Positions 1 through 5,844 of a DNA stretch of 10,904 nt are shown in pieces. Origin of the DNA: Neorhizobium sp. UBA7851 (GTDB taxonomy: Bacteria; Pseudomonadota; Alphaproteobacteria; Rhizobiales; Rhizobiaceae); NCBI GenBank assembly GCA_002500765.1, contig DLSX01000041.1, positions 1-10,904 of the forward strand, given 5' to 3'. Numbering within the stretch: the first letter of the stretch is position 1; every line of letters starts with the position of its first letter. The notes under the pieces were generated by a model. The model saw nothing but the letters and a program-made list of their open reading frames with translations. It was not told where the DNA came from and did not search any database. A program made the position numbers and the translations under genes.

Positions 1-206
1 GAACGGCCGCCAACGCTTGCGCCGGCATTCACGCCATCTCGCCCTCCCACCGACGCCCCCACACCGAGGCCGCCGCCGGCACTTCTACCGACACTGGCGC
101 TGACACCGCGATCACCGCCGATGGACAACCCTTGCGCATGCACCGGCGCTGTCCCGGCTGCGACAAGACATGTGGACATCAACGCCGAAACAAACAGTTT
201 CTTCAT
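1..206 (-). CDS. Secreted glycine-rich protein, C-terminal part outside window
   Basis: Reading leftward from the ATG at 204-206 gives an open frame of 68 codons that runs off the window. The first 24 residues form a typical Sec signal peptide: MKK, a hydrophobic core, then a VHA-Q cleavage site. The mature part is low in complexity and built of loose repeats (GVSASVGRS, GVGASVGGRD, GVNAGASVGGR). A strong Shine-Dalgarno, AAGGAGGA on the minus strand, lies 7-8 nt before the ATG and fixes the start. Similar small exported Gly/Ala/Ser/Val-rich proteins of unknown role are known in rhizobia, and I cannot assign a function. It is transcribed away from the tRNA-Leu gene, probably from the AT-rich stretch at about 265-315. 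Confidence 0.72.
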   Translation of the reverse strand, partial: MKKLFVSALMSTCLVAAGTAPVHAQGLSIGGDRGVSASVGRSAGGGLGVGASVGGRDGVNAGASVGGR

Positions 207-438
207 GACAGTCTCCTCCTTGAGGGCCTGCCTGCAGGACCCGCGGATTCGAATTCCGCCAAGGCAAATTAGTTTCAGCATTATCTAATATAATGCCGAT
301 GAATATTAATGATTTATGATGTCGATACAGCGCGCCCTCCGGGCCGTCCAAATACGGATCGTTGCGGATCATATTTTGAGGAAGTTGCGCCTTGCATCCT
401 CGTGGCTGCGCGTGTTAATCGCCTTCCACATCTACCGT
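207..438. other. Intergenic region, AT-rich divergent promoter zone
   Basis: I see no credible gene in this gap between the leftward secreted protein and the rightward tRNA-Leu. The part at about 265-315 is clearly richer in A+T than its surroundings (for example ATTATCTAATATAATG) and is the likely promoter area. No exact -35/-10 pair can be fixed by eye. A plus-strand frame that starts here and runs through the tRNA is treated as chance. Confidence 0.4.
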
Positions 439-523
439 GCCCCGTTGGCGGAATTGGTAGACGCGCCTGACTCAAAATCAGGTTCCGAGAGGAGTGCTGG
501 TTCGATTCCGGCACGGGGCACCA
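439..523 (+). tRNA. tRNA-Leu (anticodon CAA)
   Basis: All parts of a class II tRNA are visible. The acceptor strands GCCCCGT (439-445) and ACGGGGC (513-519) pair fully, followed by discriminator A and an encoded CCA at 521-523. The D-arm contains GGTAGAC. The anticodon stem CCTGA/TCAGG encloses the loop CTCAAAA, giving anticodon CAA, which reads UUG. A variable arm follows, and the T-loop reads TTCGATT. The length of 85 nt including CCA suits tRNA-Leu. No partner tRNA is nearby. Confidence 0.97.
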
Positions 524-566
524 CGATATTTAGATTATCGTCCGATTATCAACTACCTGTAAGAGG

Positions 567-581
567 CCGGCAAAAAGCCGG
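567..581. terminator. Small hairpin downstream of tRNA-Leu
   Basis: CCGGC, an AAAAA loop and GCCGG form a perfect 5-bp stem starting 44 nt after the tRNA. It could end tRNA transcription or mark the 3' boundary of a precursor. It has no T-tract, so intrinsic terminator activity is uncertain. Confidence 0.3.
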
Positions 582-608
582 ACCGCCCTTCTGCCCACCG
601 CGGATTTT

Positions 609-646
609 TGCCGGCGTGTCGGCAAACCCTGATTTGCCGACCGGCA
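609..646. terminator. Long hairpin between tRNA-Leu and the leftward metal operon
   Basis: TGCCGG + TCGGCAAA pairs with TTTGCCGA + CCGGCA around a 6-nt loop, with a 4-nt bulge (CGTG) in the left arm, giving 14 base pairs. It lies 61-98 nt past the stop of the YqaA-like gene, where a terminator for the leftward operon is expected. On the minus strand it is followed by CAAAAATCC rather than a U-tract. It may stop transcription, protect a 3' end, or insulate the two convergent units. Confidence 0.4.
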
Positions 647-706
647 TAGCCGGGCACATTCTCGTGATGAATCCGCAGCTCTCTGGCCTGACGATCCAGG
701 TCCAGA

Positions 707-1135
707 TCAGATCAGCCCGGTGGTCACGGCGGCGAGGATGGCATAGCGCGCTGTTTTCGCCAGGCCGACCAGCAGGATGAAGATTGGAAGCGGTTCCTTC
801 ATGACACCCGCCACGACGGTGATCGGATCTCCGATGATCGGCAGCCAGCTGGCGAGCAGGGACCATTTGCCGTAACGCTGATACCAGGCCTGCGCTTTTT
901 CCAGACGATGCGCGGAGACAGGAAACCATCGGCGCGATTTGAAGCGTTCGATGTAAAGCCCGAGGAACCAGTTTATCACCGAGCCAAGCACATTGCCGAT
1001 GCTGGCCACCACGACCAGCCCGAGAACCGAGTAGCCGCCATTGGCAATGAGGAGCGCCAGGGCTGCCTCCGACTGCGCGGGCAGGATTGTTGCGGCAACC
1101 AGCGCCGTGAGGAACAGTCCGATATAACCTGTCAC
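707..1135 (-). CDS. YqaA/DedA-like small membrane protein (SNARE-associated family)
   Basis: A 142-residue inner-membrane protein of the YqaA branch of the DedA/VTT superfamily. Hydrophobic segments lie near residues 4-30, 35-60, 90-112 and 118-140. The N-terminal ATILPAQSEAAL matches the LLPxxSE signature region of YqaA proteins, and the usual amphipathic loop separates the two halves. The start is GTG at 1133-1135, and its bases overlap the TGA stop of the upstream MFS gene (GTGA), so translation is probably coupled. This makes it the third gene of the leftward repressor-MFS-YqaA operon. DedA-type proteins are linked to membrane homeostasis and lipid or ion movement. A role in metal tolerance here rests only on operon position. 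The family call is firm; the function is unknown. Confidence 0.85.
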   Translation of the reverse strand: MTGYIGLFLTALVAATILPAQSEAALALLIANGGYSVLGLVVVASIGNVLGSVINWFLGLYIERFKSRRWFPVSAHRLEKAQAWYQRYGKWSLLASWLPIIGDPITVVAGVMKEPLPIFILLVGLAKTARYAILAAVTTGLI

Positions 1136-2433
1136 TGGTGGTAGCGATCCTTACGAACCGGGTGAGCATGCTCGTGCCCACCCGGAACCAGTTTTGCACC
1201 CGCGACATGGGCGTGGCCTGCATCGATGTCCGTGTGAATGTGGCGCTCGTCGGCTTCCACGGCAGGCCACAGCAGCGCCGCCGCTGCGGCACCTGCCGCC
1301 GTCAGGGCTGCCAGGACGAGATAGGTGGGCGTCAGGCCGACGGTTGCTCCCATCCACCCGGCGAACGGATAGGTGATCAGCCAGCAGCCATGCGACAATG
1401 CGAACTGGGCGGCGAACAATGCCGGGCGATCTTCCGGTGAGGCCGAGCGTCGCAGGATACGCCCGGATGGCGTGAGGACCAGCGAATATCCGACGCCGAT
1501 CACCGCCCAGACGACGAGCAGGCCTGCATAGGAATTAACGACCGTTCCGACCAGCAACGCGACTGCCAGCACGACCGTGCCCGACAGCATGACGGGACGG
1601 TCGGCAATGCGTCTCAACAGGCGCGGAAGCATGAGGGCGGCCATCATCGAACCCAGACCGAAGGCTGCCAGGGCGAATGCGGTATAGCGTTCGCCGAGCG
1701 CCATGGAGCCCTGGACGAGCACGACGGTGTTGACGAAAACCATCGAGCCGCCAGCCGCAACGGCGAGGTTGAAGGCAAACAGGCCCCGCAGACGCGGAAC
1801 GGTCAGGTAAAGACGGATACCCCGCGTCGTCCGGTCATAGATGCTGCGCGGCTCGCTCGGTTTCGGATCAGGCAGAAGGACCGAGACGACAAGGCTCGCC
1901 GACGCGAGAAAACCGACGACGGTACCCAGATAGAGGTTGTGATAGCTCATCAATGCCAGGAGCGCTGCCGCCAGCAGAGGGCTGCCTACCTTTTCCAGAT
2001 CATAGGCGAGACGGGAGAGTGACAGGGCGTTGGTATAGTCGTCTTCGTCCGGCAGCACATCGGGAATGGTCGCCTGGAATGTCGGCGTGAACGCGGCGGA
2101 TGCGGCCTGCAGTACGAAGATCAGGACATAGGCCTGCCAGACGTCGGTGATGAAGGGCAGACAGAGCGCCACGGCGGCACGGACGAGATCGAGTGACACC
2201 AGCATTGCCCGACGCGGAAGCTGTTCCGTAAAGGCGGTCGCAATCGGAGCCACGACGACATAGGCGATCATCTTGATGGCAAGCGCCGTGCCGAGAACGG
2301 CGCCGGCACTTCCATCGGCCAGTTCGAATGCCTGCAGGCCGAGGGCGACGGTCGCAAGACCTGTCCCGAGGAGCGCAATGACCTGGGCCAGGAACAGATG
2401 TCGATAGGTCCGGTTGTTCAGAACGCCCAGCAT
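1132..2433 (-). CDS. MFS transporter with His-rich C-terminal tail, probable Ni/Co exporter
   Basis: A 433-residue major facilitator with about twelve hydrophobic segments across residues 10-390. After the last helix comes a soluble tail of about 42 residues (392-433) with eight histidines in HIH, HAH and HEHAH clusters. Such tails are typical of nickel/cobalt exporters of the NreB/NrsD kind and suggest metal binding on the cytoplasmic side. The ATG at 2431-2433 has an AGGAG Shine-Dalgarno about 9 nt upstream. The gene begins 27 bp after the stop of the CsoR/RcnR-family repressor and overlaps the next gene by 4 bp, so the three form one operon. Regulated metal efflux is the likely role. The substrate (Ni, Co or another divalent ion) is inferred from the tail and the regulator. 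Without the tail it would be an unremarkable drug-type MFS protein. Confidence 0.85.
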   Translation of the reverse strand: MLGVLNNRTYRHLFLAQVIALLGTGLATVALGLQAFELADGSAGAVLGTALAIKMIAYVVVAPIATAFTEQLPRRAMLVSLDLVRAAVALCLPFITDVWQAYVLIFVLQAASAAFTPTFQATIPDVLPDEDDYTNALSLSRLAYDLEKVGSPLLAAALLALMSYHNLYLGTVVGFLASASLVVSVLLPDPKPSEPRSIYDRTTRGIRLYLTVPRLRGLFAFNLAVAAGGSMVFVNTVVLVQGSMALGERYTAFALAAFGLGSMMAALMLPRLLRRIADRPVMLSGTVVLAVALLVGTVVNSYAGLLVVWAVIGVGYSLVLTPSGRILRRSASPEDRPALFAAQFALSHGCWLITYPFAGWMGATVGLTPTYLVLAALTAAGAAAAALLWPAVEADERHIHTDIDAGHAHVAGAKLVPGGHEHAHPVRKDRYHQ

Positions 2434-2460
2434 GTCGTGATGCTCCTGACGCCGCAGCGT

Positions 2461-2736
2461 CTAAAGATACTTGGTAATGGTCTTGAACTCGTCGAGCGTA
2501 TGGCGCTGCTCGCGACCGAGCGATCCGACGGAGTCTTCCAGACAGTGATCGAGATGGTCCTGGATCAGTGTCCGCTTGGCATTTGTAATTGCCTTTTCGA
2601 CGGCGTGAAGCTGCTGCGCGATGTCGAGGCAGGGCTTGCCCGCCTCGATCATGGCAATGACACTCTTCAGGTGGCCATCGGCTCGCTTCAGCCGCTTGAT
2701 GATGTCTGCGTGAGTATCATGCCGATGTTCGCTCAT
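2461..2736 (-). CDS. CsoR/RcnR-family metal-sensing repressor (DmeR-like)
   Basis: A 91-residue all-helical repressor of the CsoR/RcnR/FrmR (DUF156) family. The hallmark start of helix 1 (IIKRLKRADGHLKSVIAMIE) is followed by the metal site: Cys36, His61 and Cys65, with His64 adjacent and extra N-terminal histidines at 4, 6 and 9. CsoR-type copper sensors use Cys-His-Cys. RcnR and DmeR nickel/cobalt sensors add an N-terminal histidine, which is available here, and the QQLHAVEKAI/QDHLDHCLED segments resemble rhizobial DmeR. These proteins bind GC-rich palindromes as tetramers and release DNA when metal binds. It is first in the operon with the His-tailed MFS exporter, which favours Ni/Co sensing. 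It is not beside a dmeF-type CDF gene in this window, so I give no gene symbol. Copper or formaldehyde sensing is less likely but not excluded. Confidence 0.9.
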   Translation of the reverse strand: MSEHRHDTHADIIKRLKRADGHLKSVIAMIEAGKPCLDIAQQLHAVEKAITNAKRTLIQDHLDHCLEDSVGSLGREQRHTLDEFKTITKYL

Positions 2737-2746
2737 GCCCTTTACC

Positions 2747-2765
2747 TATCCTCCTGGAGAGGATA
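2747..2765. promoter_or_regulatory. Inverted repeat before the repressor gene, candidate operator
   Basis: TATCCTC, 5 nt, GAGGATA is a perfect 7-bp inverted repeat starting 10 nt before the repressor ATG, in the 80-bp gap shared by the divergent metal operons. GC-rich palindromes with TA ends are the kind of site bound by CsoR-family repressors, so autoregulation is plausible. One arm also supplies the AGGAGG Shine-Dalgarno of the repressor gene. The symmetry may therefore be an operator, an mRNA hairpin controlling the ribosome site, or both. It does not match the published rhizobial DmeR box as I remember it. Confidence 0.4.
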
Positions 2766-2816
2766 TGGCAACGACGAATCCTGTTCGAATCTCCGTTTTA
2801 GGGTATTCAGCAACGC

Positions 2817-3197
2817 ATGCTGCTTCGAGACCGACACTCACCGGCAAACATGATGGCCGCCCTTTTGGCGTGTATTGCCGTGCTCGTCTACGCGTTCTCG
2901 TCTCCAGGCAACCATGCGCCAAACCTGCATGGAGCCGCGTCTGTCGCAGTTGTTGGCGATCACTCCCATGACCAGGGCGATTATTCGCGCGACGACCTGG
3001 ATGCCACATCGGACGATATCGGGGAGTCCGATCACCACCATGCCGACCATACCCATGAAAAGGCAGGCCTGGCGCAGGGCGCTGGCCCTGTTCTGCGCAA
3101 CTCCCGCAGCGCTGACTATCTGACGCGAGCCTCCAGCCTCCTAACCGGCCCTCCCTACGGGATCGACCGCCCCCCACGCATCGTAACGTTGCTCTGA
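2817..3197 (+). CDS. Small histidine/aspartate-rich exported protein, possible metal binder
   Basis: A 126-residue protein I do not recognise as a named family. Residues 1-30 look like a signal peptide or N-terminal anchor: RDRH in the n-region, then MMAALLACIAVLVYAF. A very acidic, histidine-rich stretch follows at about 46-80 (DHSHDQGDYSRDDLD... and DHHHADHTHEK), resembling periplasmic metal-chelating loops. The tail is basic and proline-rich. I prefer the ATG at 2817 because starts at 2850 or 2853 would remove all positive charges from the n-region. No strong Shine-Dalgarno is seen for any of them. It is first in the rightward operon, 45 bp before the HupE/UreJ gene and divergent from the metal repressor. 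A periplasmic Ni/Co buffer or chaperone for the HupE-like protein is inferred, not shown. Confidence 0.65.
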   Translation: MLLRDRHSPANMMAALLACIAVLVYAFSSPGNHAPNLHGAASVAVVGDHSHDQGDYSRDDLDATSDDIGESDHHHADHTHEKAGLAQGAGPVLRNSRSADYLTRASSLLTGPPYGIDRPPRIVTLL

Positions 3198-3242
3198 TCC
3201 ATGCCGCTGAGGCGGCGGTTCAACACGTTTACGGAAAAATCA

Positions 3243-3968
3243 ATGACATCACGTTTCTTCGGAGGCGGCGGCCGCGTGCTCGGCTCGCCGGTTCTCCAGA
3301 CCATGCTTGTGGTCGGCGCCTTGCTTCTCATGACAGGTGCCGCAGCTGCCCATGCCGTCGCGGAAGGCGACAAGGGCTACATCCAGGAAATATCGGGCGT
3401 AAACCTGATTCCCTTCGTTTATCTCGGTGCCAAGCACATGGTCACCGGATATGATCATCTGCTGTTCCTGTTCGGTGTGATCTTTTTCCTCTACAGGCTG
3501 AAGCACATCGGCATCTATGTCAGCCTTTTCGCGGTCGGCCATTCGACCACGATGCTCCTTGGCGTCTATTATGGCTGGAATGTCAGCTCCTACCTGATCG
3601 ACGCGATCATCGGCCTGTCGGTGGTCTACAAGGCGCTCGACAATCTCGGCGCCTTTCAGCGATGGCTCGGCTTCCAGCCGAACACCAAGCTGGCGACCCT
3701 GATCTTCGGCTTTTTCCACGGTCTCGGTCTCGCGACCAAGATCCTGGAATACGACATCGCCGAAGACGGCCTCGTTCCAAATCTTCTGGCCTTTAATGTC
3801 GGCGTCGAAATCGGGCAGCTCATCGCGCTCGTCATCATCCTCATCGGCATGAGCTATTGGCGCAAGACATCCGGCTTCCTGCGCCACGCCTACACAGCCA
3901 ACGTTCTCATGATGACTGCCGGATGGGTCCTCGTTGGATACCAGCTCACCGGTTATTTCGTCTCCTAA
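3243..3968 (+). CDS. HupE/UreJ-family membrane protein, probable Ni/Co permease
   Basis: A 241-residue polytopic membrane protein of the HupE/UreJ family, whose studied members (such as R. leguminosarum HupE) act in nickel entry. Residues 1-36 look like a cleavable signal ending AAAA before His37. The family motif HX5DH is present at His65...Asp71-His72 (HMVTGYDH). Further helices follow, with FFHGLGLAT at 157-165 in place of the second motif FHGxxHGxE, so that motif is degenerate. I chose the ATG at 3243 (MTSRFFGG), which gives a normal signal peptide. An in-frame ATG at 3201, only 3 nt after the preceding stop, would add 14 residues (MPLRRRFNTFTEKS) and cannot be excluded. It sits between the His-rich protein and the anchored protein. 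Import is expected from the family; the substrate is not proven. Confidence 0.85.
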   Translation: MTSRFFGGGGRVLGSPVLQTMLVVGALLLMTGAAAAHAVAEGDKGYIQEISGVNLIPFVYLGAKHMVTGYDHLLFLFGVIFFLYRLKHIGIYVSLFAVGHSTTMLLGVYYGWNVSSYLIDAIIGLSVVYKALDNLGAFQRWLGFQPNTKLATLIFGFFHGLGLATKILEYDIAEDGLVPNLLAFNVGVEIGQLIALVIILIGMSYWRKTSGFLRHAYTANVLMMTAGWVLVGYQLTGYFVS

Positions 3969-3986
3969 TTCTGAAAGGAACACCCC

Positions 3987-4658
3987 ATGTTCAATTCCCA
4001 GGCTCCCGGCGCAGACGACCTGCCGTCCTCGGCCCAGCTCCTGAAATCGACCATCATTTCCGGCATGGCGGCCGTGGCGATCCTCGTCACCATTGTGCTC
4101 CCATCCGAATACGCCATCGATCCGACAGGCATCGGCTCGGCCCTCGGCCTGACCGAGATGGGCGAGATCAAGACACAGCTCGCCGAAGAGGCGGAAATGG
4201 ATCGCCAGGCCGATCAGAACACGGCCCAACCCCCGGCAACTCCGAACATTGAGTCTTCTGCGACCCCGCAACAAGGGTCGAGCATTCTCGACCGGATCAT
4301 CCGCGAGCTCGGCATCTCGGCGGCCTATGCACAAGCGGCAACACGCCAAGATGAGATGTCCATCACGCTGCAGCCGGGCGAAGGGGCGGAAGTGAAGCTG
4401 GTAATGCAGAAGGGTGCGCAGGCAAACTTCTCCTGGAGCGCCCCGAGCGACGCGCGCGTGAACTACGACATTCACGGCGATGGCGGTGGTGAAAACGTCA
4501 GCTATGAAAAGGGACGTGGCGTCTCTGAGCATAGCGGCGTGATCGAGGCCGCCTTTGCCGGAAACCATGGCTGGTTCTGGCGCAATCGCGGCTCAAGCCA
4601 GGTCACCGTTTCGGTCAAGGTCGACGGCGCCTACAGCGAGATCAAGCGCATGAGGTAA
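3987..4658 (+). CDS. Single-pass transmembrane anchor protein with periplasmic domain
   Basis: A 223-residue protein with a short cytoplasmic N-terminus, one transmembrane helix at about 20-39 (STIISGMAAVAILVTIVLP), a linker rich in E, Q, P and S (about 55-100), and a C-terminal domain from about 120. That domain is rich in alternating polar and hydrophobic stretches (ITLQPGEGAEVKLVMQ, QVTVSVKV) and probably folds as beta sheet. Proteins of this type, annotated simply as transmembrane anchor proteins, occur next to HupE/UreJ genes. It begins 18 bp after the HupE-like stop with a good AAAGGAA Shine-Dalgarno 7 nt before ATG, so it is the last gene of that operon. Two histidines (IHGDG, EHSG) and a third in GNHGWFW could touch metal, but no recognised site is visible. 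Its biochemical role is unknown. Confidence 0.78.
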   Translation: MFNSQAPGADDLPSSAQLLKSTIISGMAAVAILVTIVLPSEYAIDPTGIGSALGLTEMGEIKTQLAEEAEMDRQADQNTAQPPATPNIESSATPQQGSSILDRIIRELGISAAYAQAATRQDEMSITLQPGEGAEVKLVMQKGAQANFSWSAPSDARVNYDIHGDGGGENVSYEKGRGVSEHSGVIEAAFAGNHGWFWRNRGSSQVTVSVKVDGAYSEIKRMR

Positions 4659-4667
4659 TCTGCCCAA

Positions 4668-4698
4668 GGGGCCTCCCGCGCTTCGCGCGGTAGGCCCC
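4668..4698 (+). terminator. Hairpin terminator of the HupE operon
   Basis: GGGGCCT/AGGCCCC and CCGCGC/GCGCGG form a 13-bp stem, interrupted by one C/T mismatch, around a TTC loop. It begins 9 nt after the stop of the anchor protein. There is no T-tract, so it may be a strong pause or mRNA 3' stabiliser, or may need Rho. Its place at the end of the operon supports a terminator role. Confidence 0.65.
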
Positions 4699-4839
4699 GA
4701 TCCCTCGCAATTGCTCGTGCCGTTTCCTGAAAAACGTCCGTCTGGAAACAATATCGGGCATGCAGCTCGCGCTCCCCGTTGCGGTGCCCGAGATTTTTCC
4801 TAAATGACTGGACGTGATGATAACATGGAGAAGAATTGC

Positions 4840-5121
4840 ATGAGTGCCGAATTCGGCCCCTACGTCCAGATGTGCACGCTGGCCCAGCAGATGGCTGTCC
4901 AATACCAGAAGGACGCCAACCTCGCGCTGGCGCCTTTTCTGAAGCATTTCATGGATGAGGTCGAAGTGAACGTGGCTTCAGACATGTTCGATCATCTGGG
5001 CTTCATGGAAAAAATCCGTGATCCGGTGGAACTGGGTGCGGAAAAGGCTTCCGATGCCAGGCGCAAGCAGTTCCTCGAGGCTTTGGCGGCAGCGCTCAAC
5101 GAGCGTATCCATCGGCTTTGA
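4840..5121 (+). CDS. Hypothetical 93-residue protein
   Basis: I do not recognise this protein. It is soluble and probably all helical: MSAEFGPYVQMCTLAQQMAVQYQ, a middle segment with ALAPFLKHFMDEVEV, and a charged C-terminus (EKASDARRKQFLEALAAALNERI). There is no signal peptide or transmembrane segment and only one cysteine. I chose the ATG at 4840 because a GGAG lies 9 nt upstream. Starts at 4825 or 4804 would add 5 or 12 residues but lack good ribosome sites. It stands alone between the metal operon terminator and the cysteine-cluster gene, 71 bp before the latter and on the same strand, so they may be cotranscribed. GC content and codon use look like the neighbours, so it is probably real. 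Confidence 0.55.
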   Translation: MSAEFGPYVQMCTLAQQMAVQYQKDANLALAPFLKHFMDEVEVNVASDMFDHLGFMEKIRDPVELGAEKASDARRKQFLEALAAALNERIHRL

Positions 5122-5192
5122 AGTGCCGGGAACAGTCGCGGCCGTTTGTTCGGCCGCTCCACCTTTGAAGATATCGGGCAATTCGAGATCGT

Positions 5193-5597
5193 ATGAGCTC
5201 CGCCTTGGCACCCCTTGAGAGCCGCTCCTGCAAGGCATGCACGCTCTGTTGCCGGCTGCCCGACATCGATGACCTCGACAAGCCCGCCGACGAATGGTGC
5301 CGGCACTGCATCGCCGAAAAGGGCTGCTCCATCTATGCGGATCGCCCCAAACTCTGTCGCGATTTCCTCTGCCGCTGGATGACCGACGAGGGATTGGGCG
5401 ATGAATGGGATCCGCTGAAGTCCCACATGATGGTCTATGGACAGGGACAGCAGATCACGGTTCTGGCCGATCCGGACCATCCCGATCTCTGGCGTCATCA
5501 TCCTTATATCTCACAGCTCGAAAGCTGGGCTGCGAATACGGCACCGGCAGGGGGATATGTGATCGTCTTCTGGCGCGACGAGGTGGTGAAAATTTGA
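5193..5597 (+). CDS. YkgJ-like cysteine-cluster protein
   Basis: A 134-residue soluble protein with nine cysteines, all in the first 60 residues: Cys13, 16, 19, 20 (CKACTLCC), Cys36, Cys39, Cys45, Cys55 and Cys60. The CxxCxxCC start, followed by CxxC and the segment CSIYADRPKLCRDFLC, is the pattern of YkgJ/CxxCxxCC proteins, thought to bind zinc or an Fe-S cluster. The C-terminal half has no cysteine and includes a hydrophobic strand near the end (GGYVIVFW). The biochemical role of the family is not settled. The ribosome site is weak (GAG only). It follows the 93-residue hypothetical gene by 71 bp and precedes dsbB by about 250 bp with no clear link. Confidence 0.82.
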   Translation: MSSALAPLESRSCKACTLCCRLPDIDDLDKPADEWCRHCIAEKGCSIYADRPKLCRDFLCRWMTDEGLGDEWDPLKSHMMVYGQGQQITVLADPDHPDLWRHHPYISQLESWAANTAPAGGYVIVFWRDEVVKI

Positions 5598-5844
5598 GTT
5601 TGATCACCGACGCCAACTGACACGATGACGCGCGGCCTTGTCGCGGCTTGCGCCCCCTGGCCCTCCCGCTAGCATCCCGGAACAGGCAAGGCCGATCACG
5701 ACAATTTGCCGAAGGCAGGCCAACCTACCGGGCTGTCCAACAGTTTACAGAATGGCGGATTGTGCTCTACAGCTTCGGCCCAATTTGGCCCAATCGGCAC
5801 AGTATCGAACGACGGTGTTCGAAGGCGACATAAAGGAGAAGCGC

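Noticed and set aside
243..259. tRNA T-arm-like hairpin GCGGA-TTCGAAT-TCCGC suggesting a tRNA remnant
   Set aside because: The stem closes on A:T where tRNAs have an invariant G:C next to the T-loop, and no matching acceptor strand (TGCCTTG) occurs upstream. Probably chance.
316..780. 154-codon open frame on the plus strand through the tRNA
   Set aside because: It reads through a complete tRNA gene and several hairpins, has no ribosome site, and its translation looks like no protein family.
2448..2461. Small hairpin (GACGC/GCGTC) between repressor and MFS gene as attenuator
   Set aside because: Only a 5-bp stem with no T-tract; too weak to claim.
3249..4568. 439-codon open frame on the minus strand
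   Set aside because: It is the reverse of the HupE and anchor genes. Its odd His/Asp/Glu-rich composition follows from their codon use, and both sense genes have clear family features.
439..4700. Genomic island carrying metal genes inserted at tRNA-Leu
   Set aside because: No integrase, no second copy of the tRNA 3' end and no change in base composition can be seen in the window. The metal genes look native.
5598..5844. Possible extra small gene or longer dsbB start
   Set aside because: In-frame leader codons lack membrane or signal character, and the strong AAAGGAG before 5845 marks the real start. I see nothing else in this gap.
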